A program made the translations under genes and the position numbers. A DNA stretch of 64,000 bases from Batillaria attramentaria (lineage: Eukaryota > Mollusca > Gastropoda > Batillariidae), in the NCBI GenBank assembly GCA_018292915.2, contig JACVVK020000289.1, positions 370,001 through 434,000 on the forward strand. The letters are read 5' to 3'. The notes beneath the pieces are model-generated. The model made no database searches and had not been told where the DNA came from. It was given only the letters and a program-made list of their open reading frames with translations. Below are positions 34,068 through 45,835 of the stretch, piece by piece; the first letter of the stretch is position 1; each line of letters begins with the position of its first letter.

Positions 34068-34720
34068 ATATTTTTTGGCACCCAATACATGATTTCTACA
34101 CTTGATCGTCTTGAGAAAGTTCAAAATTCAGCTGCACGTCTTGTTGTAAAAGCACCCAAACCCGACCATGTTTCACCAATCTTACACTCCCTCCACTGGC
34201 TGCCCATCAGAGATAGAGTGAAGCACAAGTTCCTGTCCATTTGCCATGTATCTCTCTCTGGCACTGGACCTTCCTACCTTTCTGAACTCCTTCATTGTTA
34301 CACTCCATCCAGGCACTTACGTAGCTCCTCTGACACTAAAGTTCTGCGCACACCCTCAGTAAGAACTAAAACATATGGTCAGAGATCCTTTTCCTTTCAG
34401 GCTGCAGCTCTTTGGAACTTCCTAAACCACTACGACACACAGAATCCAGTGCCAGTTTCAAATTCTGTCTTAAAGCCCACCTATTTAAAACTGATAATTG
34501 ACCTTGATTTTACCATGCCCTTCCACATCGTGTCAGCCTGCATGTTGAGATGTATTGTTTAAATATTCCCTGTGAGTCTGTGTGTATGGAAGCTGTGTAT
34601 TGCGTGGTACGTGTATACGTATTTTGCTGCCGTTGCTCAGGTGTGTAACAGTCACTCATGTTTCTTGAAAATTGATGGGTCTAGTAATAATAATGATTGT
34701 AACTGTAAAGTTCTAAAATA
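34068..34720 (+). mobile_element. 5'-truncated CR1/L2-like LINE, reverse transcriptase C-terminus
   Basis: The open frame to 34562 reads LDRLEKVQNSAARLVV, ILHSLHWLPIRDRVKHK, GPSYLSELLHCYTPSRHLRS and FSFQAAALWNFL, matching the C-terminal region of the LINE at 55479-60590 motif by motif. The catalytic palm is absent. A 3' UTR follows, with AATAATAATGA near 34686. Confidence 0.8.
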
Positions 34721-35447
34721 ACTGCAGAGGATTTCAAGACAGGTTCGTTTCGCGCAGTGCTTTAAAACAACGAATCATGGTGTACCTGCACTATAAAATA
34801 TTGTAGCGAAAGCTACGAAACATAATCCAAAGCAGTTCGCGTGTGAATTTAGTGGGACACCGCCATATTGAAACAAGACGAACAGAGGAAACTTCATAAA
34901 ATTGAATGAACAAAAGTTTACAGCTGGCACCAAGCGTAAGACAATAACGTTGTACACGCGGGTTACAGTCGTTTAAGTGTGGTGTCATTAGTCTTCTTAG
35001 GTCTCAAAACTTATGGACCGGCCCACAAACTAGGCAAAGCCTTTATGACTCACGTGTGACCTTGACCTTCTTTAGTAGAAGTCAGTCAGTCATAAGGCCA
35101 AGTTCACCCAAATTGTACACATGAACGTTGTGCGTATCCTTGTTCTTCATTTGTGCTAAGCTTGGGTTGTCTGGAGTTTGTGGTTGTTTAGAAACAGAAA
35201 AAAAACAAAGATAGTATGGGGGTAACTTGATCATGACCCTCTAACGTGGGTGACCTGATGTTTGTTGTTACCGAGTAACAACGAAAACATGATTTGACCA
35301 GGACCCTGTGTCATTGACCTTTGAGGAAGGCCATTCAAAATATATTCGGAAAGCCCATGTCAGAATCTACTAGTATGCAAACTTCTATTGTGGTATTTCT
35401 TCTATTTATAAATCATCAGGAAAATCAATATTAGAGGTTTAATTGTC

Positions 35448-35479
<32 letters not shown>

Positions 35480-35620
35480 CAGAAAGACATGTGACGGAGA
35501 GATTGACAAGAGAATAGAAACCACAAAGGGATAAACAATCCACAGAACAGTTTTACAAGGACACACGTGACTATACGATTATTACACAGAGTCTCTTTGT
35601 TACATGCATGAGTCAATTAG
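34720..35620. other. Gene-poor stretch with a (CAGA)n tract
   Basis: Contains diverged satellite-like phrases (TGACCTTGACCTTC near 35058, AGGCCATTCAAAATATATTC near 35330) and (CAGA)n at about 35450-35480. No gene seen. Confidence 0.4.
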
Positions 35621-36280
35621 AGAGGCAAAAGCCTCCATGGCTCCCTCGTGACAAGGGTCAAGGTCATTCGCAAGAGTATGTTTGTAAAGCTCGTATCACT
35701 ACCTTCAGTCAAGGTCATTCAAAAAGGTAGGTCTCATTGCTGTCTATCATCATGCCTCTTTTGGTGCCTCTACTGTTTGTCGTTTCGGAGAAAATGCCCT
35801 GGTTAAAGTTTCCCCAAAACAGCTTGCATGGCCTTGACCTTGACTAAAAGTCATTGACCACAGTTTTGTCAATAAAGGCGTTGCCAATGTCTATCATCAT
35901 GCATAGTTTGATGCTTCTGGTTCTTCTAGATCCTGAGAAAATGCATATGTAAAAATTTCCAAACAAACTGCTTTACTGACCTTGACCTTGGATCAAGATC
36001 ATTGAAAATGGTATGTGTGCGTAGGTCTTATCACTATCAGCACGCCAACTTTGGCGCCTCTGCTGTTTGTTATTTTTGAGAAATTGCCAATGTTAAGGTT
36101 TCTCAAAAATAGCTTGTATGGCCTTGACCTTGACACAAGGACAATCAATACATATCTGTATATCTGTAAAATTTTTATCAATGTCTATCATCCTGCAAAG
36201 TTTCAAACCTCTGGTGTTTGTAGATTCCGAGAAAATGCCAATGTAAAATTTTCAGACAGCTATGTGTATGTATAGATATA
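35620..36280 (+). repeat. TCAAGGTCA satellite block upstream of receptor B
   Basis: Starts with the family's terminus (GGCAAAAGCCTCCATGGCTCC) and holds about two diverged monomers. It is interrupted at 36281 by the Penelope-like element and resumes at 37318. Confidence 0.85.
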
Positions 36281-36425
36281 CTGACTTCAGAAAACGAAGA
36301 AAGTCATGCTGGCTCCGCACATCCACAAAAGAGTTTAAAATGGAAAAATCCACATAGAACGAATAAAAAAGAAACTCCTTAGGACCGGTGAACAACTATT
36401 ATTCTTGAAACGTGAAACAAAGTGT

Positions 36426-36473
36426 GCATCCCAAATTTTCGGGCCCTCAGCGGGCCCTTCATCAGGGGAATAC
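36426..36473 (-). ncRNA. Hammerhead ribozyme motif, left arm
   Basis: Minus strand: stem I GTATTCCC with GGGATGC (one bulge, one G-U), core CTGATGA, stem II GGGCCC-GCTGA-GGGCCC, then GAAA, a minimal AATT stem III and a T before the expected cut. One extra A sits at the base of stem II. Confidence 0.6.
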
Positions 36474-36635
36474 AAGATACAAAATACAACATAAATGACG
36501 TCAAGGTAATCCTTACGTCAATAGTAATGTTCTCGCTCTCTCACGTGTGCTCTCTCTCCTCTCTCTCTCTCTCCAACCCTGAGAAAATCTGCAGATTGTA
36601 CATCAATTACTGGATTACTGGACCGAAACCTCTGC

Positions 36636-36995
36636 GTGATACAGTGTAACTGCAGCCCTGAGAACATCTACATTGGTTCTACCAAAAAATTAAAGCTGAG
36701 ATGGGCCAACCATAAGAGCGATATCAAAACTGGCATAGTTACGAAATGCCAGCTAGCCGCCCATGTCTGTCAGAACCCACATACAGCTGACCCGCAGCTC
36801 CACTTCCTCACCATTTTTGCAATAGAACGAGTGGAGCAAGAAAAGGACCTCATCAAGAGGGAGATTTGGTGGCAGTGTAATCAAAGATCTTGGAAACAAG
36901 GTCTTTGGTGTAATTTAGGCACCATCTTTTCTGGCCTCAACACCAGAAAAGATCTAGCCACCATGCTGCGTCGTGGTAAGAGGATCCTTTTCTAG
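36636..36995 (+). CDS. GIY-YIG endonuclease domain of a Penelope-like element (N-terminally truncated)
   Basis: A 120-codon frame. VIQCNCSPENIYIGST contains the YIG half of the motif, followed by LKLRWANHKSDI with the conserved Arg and His, and ERVEQEKDLIKREIWW with the conserved Glu region. The GIY half is lost at the junction with the left arm, and no ATG is apparent, so this is a remnant of a longer polyprotein whose reverse transcriptase is missing. In Penelope-like elements this domain nicks target DNA for insertion. A 33-bp micro-palindromic insertion (36875-36914) adds 11 codons (QRSWKQGLWCN) without breaking the frame. Downstream, the ORF stops 22 bp before the right arm. Probably inactive. 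Confidence 0.75.
   Translation: MIQCNCSPENIYIGSTKKLKLRWANHKSDIKTGIVTKCQLAAHVCQNPHTADPQLHFLTIFAIERVEQEKDLIKREIWWQCNQRSWKQGLWCNLGTIFSGLNTRKDLATMLRRGKRILF
36875..36914. mobile_element. Micro-palindromic insertion inside the GIY-YIG frame (copy 4)
   Basis: Target duplication GTGTAAT at 36875-36881 and 36908-36914. The 26-nt core starts CAAAGATC and ends GGTCTTTG, with the same loop type (TTGGAAACAA) as copy 1. Total gain is 33 bp, so the frame is kept. Confidence 0.7.
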
Positions 36996-37080
36996 AAGGG
37001 TGGATTCTGACAGGCATCAGACAGGTTTCGGTCCAGTAATCCAGTAATTGATGTACAATTTGCAGATTTTCTCAGGGTTG

Positions 37081-37111
<31 letters not shown>

Positions 37112-37184
37112 CACGTGAGAGAGCAAGAACATTACTATTGACGTAAGGATTACCTTGACGTCATTTATGTTGTATTTTGTATCT

Positions 37185-37234
37185 TGCATTCCCCTGATGA
37201 ACGGCCCGCTGAGGGCCCGAAAATTTGGGATGCA
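37185..37234 (+). ncRNA. Hammerhead ribozyme motif, right arm
   Basis: Stem I TGCATTCCC pairs with GGGATGCA (8 bp, one bulged T). Core CTGATGA is at 37194-37200, stem II uses GGCCC-GCTGA-GGGCC, GAAA is at 37219, and stem III is a minimal self-complementary AATT. The expected cut falls between 37226 and 37227. Very short stem III is typical of retroelement hammerheads, which may need to dimerise. Confidence 0.65.
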
Positions 37235-37317
37235 CACTTTTGTTTCATGTTTCAAGAATAATAGTTGTTCACCGGTCCTAAGGAGTTTCTTTTTTATTCG
37301 TTCTATATATAGATATA

Positions 37318-37415
37318 GATATATTTTGAAAGGTCTTATGGTTGTCTATCTGCACGCCAAGTTTGGTGCCTCTGCATTTTGTAGATTCTGAGAAAATGAC
37401 AACGTTAAAGTTTTT

Positions 37416-37453
<38 letters not shown>

Positions 37454-37505
37454 GAAGGGGGGTTATTACATAGACTCCCACTGTTACACAAGGGAGCCAA
37501 AAATC
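37318..37505 (+). repeat. Satellite end abutting receptor B main exon
   Basis: Half-monomer, CA tract (37422-37450), then GTTACACAAGGGAGCC. Same layout as 28785-28965. Confidence 0.8.
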
Positions 37506-37507
37506 AG

Positions 37508-40500
37508 GTTCTACTTCATCACTTAACGCGGCAATCATTCAACGGGATGAGATAGCGCCTGTCTCAACTGAATCGTCTTCACTTACCAATGGAACATTGC
37601 CATCATTAATGAACTTTACGACTACAGATTTTAGGATGACATTACCTGCATCATGGAGTTCAATGCCGCAGTGTCGATATGTTGAACGCTGCCCGGACTC
37701 TGTTTCTGGTAAGTTTTGGGCGTTTTGCACTTCTCACTGGCTGAAGGGAAAGTGGAGGTGGCGACGGGAACCCAGTGTTATTGTTAATGGCAAACCTTGC
37801 CGCTGGTACCTTGTATTCAACATTGAGCCCAAACCTGAGGATTACTACGGAATCGTCCTGTACAATCTGAATGATGTAGGCGTGTTTTATGTGGTTGTTG
37901 GCTCCAACCACAGTGAACACAAGATCAACAGTGCTGAGCCTTACCTCTTCAGGACAAGCGCTATCAGCGTGCACTGTACTCGCAACTGTTCGTTCGGCTA
38001 CACCGTCCACCCACTGCATCAAATGCCGGTATCGGTAGAGACCGAGCCGGCGGTGGAGATGGGGTTACTGGGCACGACACTGTACAATTGTTCCCATCCC
38101 TATACTGTGCCGGACATGTTCCGGTGTGACATGGTACAGCAGTGTGTGGGTGGCGAGGACGAACCGTCTGACTGTCACTACAGGTCAGAAGGCTGTGGGC
38201 ATTGGATCCCCTATCGCAACAAGTGTCTTAAAATCGTCACGGACTCTGATTTCAGGACTGCTTATGGTACTGCTGCTGAGTTCTGTTGGTTCAGATATGG
38301 TGCACACGAAGCTGAACTGATCGACAAACGTGGAACAGATCTTGTACTCCGACTTATGAAGCGAAGTGGACATGTGAATGACTTTTCGTTAAGTCCGACG
38401 CAGAGGATTAGTGCAAGCTTAAGACAGTTTGAACCCGCTTCAGACAAAACTAGTCACCTTTTCCGTTTTCTGTGGAAGTGGCGTGATCGGAATAGCCCAT
38501 TCGCTTACCACGAGACTGACATTCAGAGAAGTTTGCAAATGGATCGTTGTTCAGCGCTTCAGTTCAGAAAAACTATCCAGACAATTACTCACCAACACAC
38601 GTCTGGGTCGTGTAACCATCATTATCCATCTGGATTTATCTGCATGAAAAAGTCGCGCATTTCTCAGGAGGAAACTATTCCAAAATTACTTGGGCTGAAA
38701 CTTACGTCAACGTTTAATAACGTGACCTCTTTCTCATCCAGACAATGTGCTGACGGATCACACGTGCAAACATTTTATCCGTGCTCACTTGAAGGTCAAA
38801 ATCTCGGCGTGGGGTGGTCAGTGACTGTGAATAACTTACCACTATTTTCATGCACTTTCGGCCACAACGTGCCCTACTCTCTTGTCTGTGACGGAATCGC
38901 TGACTGCGCAGACGGAAGTGACGAAGTTCACTGTGACAACGCTAACTTCAGAGACATAGGTAGACGGTACTTCCGTTGTGTGAATTCACAGTTGGTCCCG
39001 TCTTCATCTAGGTGTGATGGTCACAATGACTGTTTCGATCATAGCGACGAGCAGGCGTGCCCCTTTTGTAACGGAGAGACAGCACTGTGTTACACTTATG
39101 GTTGTGTGCCCAAACACTACGCGTCTTTCTTGCTGGACTGTGGCTACGAGGTGGGTAGAAAACCCTACCAGACAGGTGTCCCACCTCCTGCTATAGTAGA
39201 ACTAGATGGGTTTGGTTTATCTGATTTGAAACCCATGAACAAGGGAGAGATCTGTCCAGAAACTCACTTCCAGTGTCGTGACGGTTACTGCATCCCTACC
39301 TACCTGGCGAACAACGGCGAGCTGGACTGTCCTCATGGAGAGGACGAGAACATTCCAAAGGAGAACTTTACGTGCCCAGGGTTCTACCGGTGTTACGTCT
39401 TTGGGAACTGCCTTCACAGTGACTATGTCTGTGACGGTATCTATCACTGTCCGAACAAGGACGATGAACGATACTGCAACTTGACCTGCCCCGCAAATTG
39501 CACGTGCGAGGGTCACGCCTACACGTGCCAGGAAATGTTTGACCCTTGCCAGTACCTCGAGGTGCGTTATTTGGATCTCAGTGGGACAGCCAAGCCATCG
39601 CTATCCGACATTCATGTCATACCGTTTCTAATATACCTAAATGTGTCTTGGTGTGGTTTGACCGATGTCACTCTAACAGACATGCCCCTTCTACAAGTCT
39701 TGGATCTGAGCTTTAACGAGATTTCACGATTACCAAGCCTGCATCTGGCAAAGCTTTCAGGACTCCGTCACTTAAACTTATCGGGAAATCCGCTTCCATC
39801 CACACTTGGGCAGAACTTCGCCTCGTTCACAAAACTGGGCGACCTGGCGAAACTGGAATCGCTTTCAGTGACTGACATTGCACTACAGAAGTTCGAGTCA
39901 AGTCCGTTCCGCCACCTTGAAGACCTTACAACCCTCGACTTAAGCCGGAACTTTATTCATACATTCGAGAAAGAGTTGTTCAAAGGACTGAAGAAGCTAC
40001 AGCTGTTGAAGACCGACAACCCCAGTCTGTGTTGTGAACAGATTCACCCCAATGACAAGCTGACGCAGTGCCTGGCACCAACAGACGAACTATCGTCCTG
40101 TAGCGATCTACTGAGGTCTGACTTTTTTAGGGTCTTTCTGTGGGGCCTGTCTCTACTGGCTGTCACTGGCAACGCCGGAGTGTTGATCTACAGACTGTTC
40201 CTGGAGAAAGTAGGTTCTTCCCTAGCTTACCGCGTGCTGGTGGTCAACCTGAGTGTGTCTGACTTGCTGATGGGTGTGTACCTGGCTATCGTGGGAGCGG
40301 CTGACGAGTATTTCCGTGGTGACTACATATGGCAAGAAGCCAAGTGGAAACATAGCGGCGTGTGTCACACAGCCGGGTTCCTAGCGTTTGTGTCTGGTGA
40401 AGTGTCGGCGCTGACCATCTGTCTCATCACTCTGGATCGCTTCCTCGTGCTCCGCTTCCCCTTCAGTTCCCATCTGCATCTGACCAAGGTGTCTGCTCTA

Positions 40501-41217
40501 TCGGCTTGTGCCGCCATCTGGGGGATGGGTGTGGCGCTGGCTATCGTCCCCCTTGTTCGCACAGACTGGCAGTTTTATGGTCAAACAGGCATCTGTCTTC
40601 CTCTTCCCATTCTACGCCGTCAGTTCGAAGGACAGAGTTACGCGTTCGGTGTGTACATCGTTCTCAACTTTGTCCTCTTTCTACTCATCGGATTGGGGCA
40701 AGTCTTTATTTTCCATTCAATCCACACCACAGCCAAAGCGACACAGAAGGACAGCCGGCAACAAGAGGTTACAATCGCACGCCGCCTCTTCCTCATCATC
40801 TTCTCGGATTTCTGCTGCTGGTTCCCTATCGGCCTGATGGGTCTCTTGGCCTCTAGCGGCACACCCATTCCTGGTGTGGTCAATGTGTGGGCTGCCATCT
40901 TTGTCGTTCCGCTCAACTCGGCTCTTAATCCATTCCTCTACACACTCAACACCTTGTCAGAGCGCCTGGCCAAGAAAAGGATGTTACGCCGCATAGACAA
41001 GATGCTAGATAGCTTGCTGACCGAGCTTTGCTCTTGGCCGATTGAAAAAGTAGAGGAGCACGTTCGTTACTGTATAACAGTCAGTCGTATGGACAGAAAG
41101 CTCGTGTTTCAGTGGTTGGGTGTGAGTGATACTGAAACAGATACTGAAGACCATCAGACGCAGCCAGACTGCCAACAGGACCCAACAACTTCGTGTCCAC
41201 GACCGCTTTCATTCTGA
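37508..41217 (+). CDS. GRL101-like multidomain GPCR, receptor B main exon
   Basis: Paralogue of receptor A with the same domain order: N-terminal domain, LDLa 1 (about 38090-38185), C-type-lectin-like domain (38194-38650), LDLa 2-5 (38749-39480), leucine-rich repeats (39500-40060), seven helices (40120-40960) and a cytoplasmic tail. All classical class A residues are present: helix 2 Asp (40261), DRF (40435), CWFP (40819-40827), NPFLY (40927), and the two disulphide cysteines (SGVCHTAG, TGICLPL), so it is expected to couple to G proteins. The exon starts at acceptor AATCAG|GT in phase 1; the frame is open from there through the first internal ATG (37597). A signal peptide must come from an upstream exon; none was found between receptors A and B. 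The last 20-odd residues differ from receptor A and may derive from the fused fragment just downstream. Confidence 0.9.
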
Positions 41218-41345
41218 TCTGACCTGCTAATGGGAGTGTATCTGGCTATTGTGGGAGCGACTGCATACTTTTTCTGTGGCTACTACGTATGGCAAGGGAC
41301 CAAGTGGAGACAGATCTTCGTGTTTTGGGGGGCAACTGAGCTATA
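41218..41345 (+). pseudogene. Orphan receptor fragment, helix 2 to first extracellular loop
   Basis: Immediately after receptor B's stop, the frame DLLMGVYLAIVGATAYFF then YYVWQGTKWRQ matches receptor B at 40261-40360, then runs to TAG at 41343. It is a displaced 120-bp piece of another receptor copy, so at least one further paralogue existed or exists. Confidence 0.75.
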
Positions 41346-41349
41346 GATA

Positions 41350-41956
41350 CTACTGCCCGGCTTGCACTTTGTCGCCAGAGCAGTAGTTTCTCTTATGTAT
41401 GCAGCAACGCTGCCGTAAACGTTTACCTGTACTGTCTCATCGGCACTGAATTCAGGACTGAATTTGAAAATCTTGCAGGACACTATTTATACGAGGCGAA
41501 AGACACGCAATTGAGCTATAAATAGTATATAGCTATGGATGTTGTTTTTTCCGGCGAAAAAATAATAGTGCATTTATTAACTTGATACCTATGGGAGTAT
41601 AAATGTGTGGAATTCGCGCGCGTTTTTTCACAGTTGAATCCCCGCTACAATGTGAAGCCCGCCCAAAATTCGCTATCTTGTCTCTAGTGTCGGCATGTAA
41701 ACATGACATACAAAAATATAAGTAACTCCTAAAAAACTAGTCCCCGCACCTTCACTTTTCACTCACGATTGCATCCCTCCGTTGTCAGGACTCGGAAAGT
41801 CAACAGTATATATTGAGACTAGCAGAGTACCTGGCTTCACTCGGGTATACATGTATACCACTTTACTTGTTGTTACTTGTGTCAATCCACTTTAATGCTG
41901 TGGGTCCACACCCTTCACTGTCACAGTCTCATTGTCATACTGTCAACAGCACTGCG

Positions 41957-42000
<44 letters not shown>

Positions 42001-42074
42001 ACACACACACACACACACAACGCCAAACCGAAAAACTACGTTTCATAAATTTAGTAACATTCTCAAGCATTCCG

Positions 42075-42126
<52 letters not shown>

Positions 42127-42536
42127 ACTCCGAACCGAAAAACGCCGTTTCCAGTTGGGGGGCTCCTAATTGTTAAGTAGAGGAATGTTCCTGAATGAGT
42201 GATTAGACAAGGCAATGACAGTCCAAGCAAAACACAAAGTAATCGAAACAGGTGAAAGAAAAAGTCCTTGTCTCATTCACAGGCACGAACGATACCGTAG
42301 ATCAACACATATTATTCTGCAGTATGATAGTCATACGTATTACACGTATTATCTTTAAGAACAAAACGCGGTACAAGACGTCTTATGTACATCACACATT
42401 TACTTTCTAGCACCTTCCGTCAGATGGTTCACAACGACAACACTCTGTGCCCATGTGTTGTTCTTAACGACGAGATCAGTGATCGACAATCAGATGACCA
42501 GAACCAAGCATAGAGGAAAAACAAATAATAATAAAA

Positions 42537-42588
<52 letters not shown>

Positions 42589-42950
42589 GTGTGTGTGTGT
42601 AAGGAAGGGGGAGCATGTGTTTCTTGTCCACAAAGCGTTTTCTGGCCTCTTTTCGGTCAGCTGGCAGTCTGTTCCATTCCGATAACCTTCATTTCACGAT
42701 TACCGCTGACAACAAAACAAACAACTGGAAAATTGTGCGCTAAGTAAAATATATGTATAATAGCACTGTGAAATTATTTTCTAACTTACATTATAAATGT
42801 ATCCATCGTGAAAAATTCCTCCCAGTGGTTTGGCTCTTTCCACATCAGTATACAGTAAGTTTTTTTTTTTTTTTTTTAAGGAGAGGATTAGCCACACAAA
42901 GAGGGAAACGGTGGAGAGTCGCCGACATCGAAACTGCACGAACCATTAAG
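41350..42950. other. Spacer with three microsatellite tracts, no gene found
   Basis: CA tracts at 41960-42019 and 42077-42124 each follow or precede a copy of CCGAAAAAC(T/G)(A/C)CGTTTC, suggesting a short internal duplication. A TG tract is at 42539-42600 and a T-run at 42859. The stretch is otherwise unremarkable. Confidence 0.4.
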
Positions 42951-43414
42951 CGACGCGTGTGACTGCGATTCTTAGAGTCTTTGATGAATCTTGATATAGT
43001 CAAATGTTTAACGAAAACGTTTGCACTGCAACTGGAAAGGCTTTCTTATTTCAGACTGTAAACTGGTCGGAGCCAGATCCCTATGGTGGAGGTAGGTAGG
43101 TATTGTTGCTAAAACCGAAGTTATTTTCAACGAAAATTTAACAATTGGTTGGCTGGTTGATGCGCTTCAAGTTTTCAGCAAAGTCAGTGCAAACGAAAAA
43201 TACGGGGAAACAAATAGGGATGGGGGGGGGGAGGGAGGCGGTCGGATCCTTTGGATTGGAACTGAGCTCTGGACGCCAAGTAAATAACATACCACGATAA
43301 CCACAAGTAACCACGACGTCGTCCCACGGGTAAGTCAAACTCCAGTTACCTCTCGCGCACTCGACTTCATGCGTGTTAGAATCTATAATGAATGTATTAT
43401 ACGCCCTCATCACG

Positions 43415-43690
43415 CAAATCAAGGAAGACATGCACGTATCACTATTTCCTCTTTGCCGTCGTCAGTCATTAGATGGAGATGCCGACACCTCCGAAGGTCG
43501 TACAGGTCGCCATAGACTTGACCCTCAGAGGTACTGTTTCTGGCCATGTTTCTTGGGAGCATCGTGGAGTCGGCAGTATTGTAGCAGGTGTTCAGCATTC
43601 ATGATGTCTTCTGCATTGCATGGGCACATCCGGGACTCGCCAACTCTGAATTTACTGTATAAGTGGGCATGACGTCTGTTGTTCCCAGTC
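43415..43690 (-). mobile_element. Decayed LINE C-terminus (duplicate of 470-745)
   Basis: Same minus-strand peptide fragments and same frameshifts as the first copy. Confidence 0.6.
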
Positions 43691-43844
43691 CTCAGTCGGA
43701 ACGGAAGGACCTGGTCTGGTCTGCTTAGCTTGTGATAGCAGTCCGACTAGTTGAATTTTGGGTGTTGCTGCTTCCATTTCTTCTTGGCAAGTAAGAAACA
43801 TAGAATTACACTACACTCCATTATACGTTCAAGCGAAAACACAA

Positions 43845-43891
<47 letters not shown>

Positions 43892-44027
43892 GGCCAGACA
43901 CAAAGCAGAATCTCCTAAGAAATGAAGGAAATAAATGCTGTTGCGTTTTCAGAGCAGAGACACAAAAACTATTTTCCCATTACAAAACAAAAATCACAGG
44001 GCAGAAACCTATTTTAGTTAATGATGT

Positions 44028-44089
<62 letters not shown>

Positions 44090-45835
44090 GCACGCACGCA
44101 CGCACGCACGCACACAAAGAGTTGAACAGTCAATGAACAAACAGTGGTGTGTGTGTGTGTGTGTGTGTGTGTAAGTACGTTTCGAAAAAAGACATAATCT
44201 CCAAAAAAAAAAAAAAAACACGTTTTTTTTTTTTCTCCTTGGCAGAACAAAATCGTTTGTTCCTCCCATTTACTGAACAAAGCTACAGAGTAGAAAGCAC
44301 CGTTTCAGTGAAATGGGGAGAAAAAAACAACACGAAGCTAGTTTAACCAATAACATGGAATAGGGACTGAAACAAAAAGAGTAAAAATATATTGTTGTTC
44401 TGTTTTTGTAATGAGCAGACTATTTGTTTAAAGGTTTCCTATGAACGAAACCCTTAAAGTAGAAAATAGAAAAAGAAATAGGAAAAGTCAAATGCGTCCC
44501 TAACAAAATCCACTGTTCAGAGTGCAAACAAAGGGTTCGGAAATTAAATGTCTTTTACTTTCTCCGGGATGTTTTTTTTTTTTTTTTTAACATGATTAAA
44601 TTTGTTTTATTGTTTTGATTTGTTCGCGCTCAACCTTTTTTCTTTCTCTTGTGATTTTAACTTCTTCGGTTTACGTATTTTTCGTTTCATTTCTTGTTTT
44701 GTTATATTTTTGTGGTGGGAAGTTGTAGGTTTTTTTGTTTGTTTGTTGTTTTTTGTTTGTTTGTTTGTTTGTTTGTTTGTTTTTTTTTGGGGGGGGGATT
44801 TTTTTTCAAACTTATATTTCTTCTATATTAGCAGTCCCTGTGAGACCAGACCTCCAATTTGCTGCAATCAGAGGAAGACAAAATCGGTTAGTGACTTTGT
44901 TTTAACTGAATCTGGTTTCGCTACAACAAAGTGGTTTCAGTTTTGGAACGGTGCTACGTTCATGTGTGTTTGACACCTGCTGAAAACTTCTGGTTATGTT
45001 TTTCCTTCACTCCCACTGAGTGACAATCATCTATCAAGTTTTTACTTTGAATCCAGTTCGTGCGCAAACGTATGTTCACCGTATGACTAAAAGCCTGTTG
45101 CAGGACCACAGATATCAAAGTCCTCGATCGCTTTTGATGTCCACTTCATCCTAGATCGCTTTTGGCGTCAGCTACTTGAAGCTAGCGGAAAGTATCCCAT
45201 CTAAGGGCAAAAACCTTGTTAAGTTTTGTAGTAAAATGTAGAGTAAGATGTGTCGGAAAATATGACGGAAATTGTAAGGATATTAGATGTAGAACAGAGT
45301 AGGATATTATCAGTTATCGTAAAGAAAGTGCACAATTTGAGGATTTATGGAAGAATGGAGAAAATTGTTATCTGAACGAGACGGAAGTCGACTTCAAATA
45401 ACAATGTTAAGGGATTCTTCCATAAATCTTGAAGCATTTGTACTACAGGTGAATGGACTTTTTTTCCAAGTTAAAAATTGCTCACCGATCTTGTTCGGCA
45501 GCTGAGTCTAGATGTAGACTATTTTTAGTGACGGCTCATTTTCAGCCAATCTGAACGCAGTGACAGACACACCCCCAAAAGGGGAAGGCTATTCGCAAAA
45601 ACGGGCGAGGTCGTCTGGCATCCATCGATTCATCAAAACCTACAACCCAAACACGTCGAAAAATAGATGAATCAGTAAGTTTGAAATGTTCTGAAACGAT
45701 AGAATTTACAATACAATTACAAGCCGAAGAACGCTGACACTGGCTTAGAGCAAGACAAACTGGAACCTTATTTGATGATGACACCAGTGACACAGAACAA
45801 TATCAGGGAGAGTTTCATGTCGGATGACGAAGCAA

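Larger units (their letters stand above)
36281..37307 (+). mobile_element. Compact Penelope-like element, inverted arms, 10-bp target duplication
   Basis: The satellite is split at TATAGATATA, which is present on both sides (36271-36280 and 37308-37317). Long arms (36355-36640 and 37017-37305, about 287 bp) are inverted copies, including a CT/GA tract, CTCAGGGTTGG and a hammerhead motif in each. Between them lies a GIY-YIG endonuclease frame. A GIY-YIG domain plus hammerhead-bearing pseudo-LTRs is the known hallmark of Penelope-like retroelements. No reverse transcriptase is present, so this is a shortened derivative. Confidence 0.8.

Noticed and set aside
36875..36914. The 33-bp palindromic inserts as tiny introns
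   Set aside because: They begin near GTAA, but no AG acceptor is placed correctly, and 33 nt is below any plausible intron size in animals. Direct 7-bp duplications fit insertion better.
28973..41217. Receptors A and B as processed retrocopies
   Set aside because: Main exons lack introns, but both start at a phase-matched acceptor, share intronic satellite flanks and show no poly-A tail, so DNA-level duplication of an already intron-poor gene fits better.
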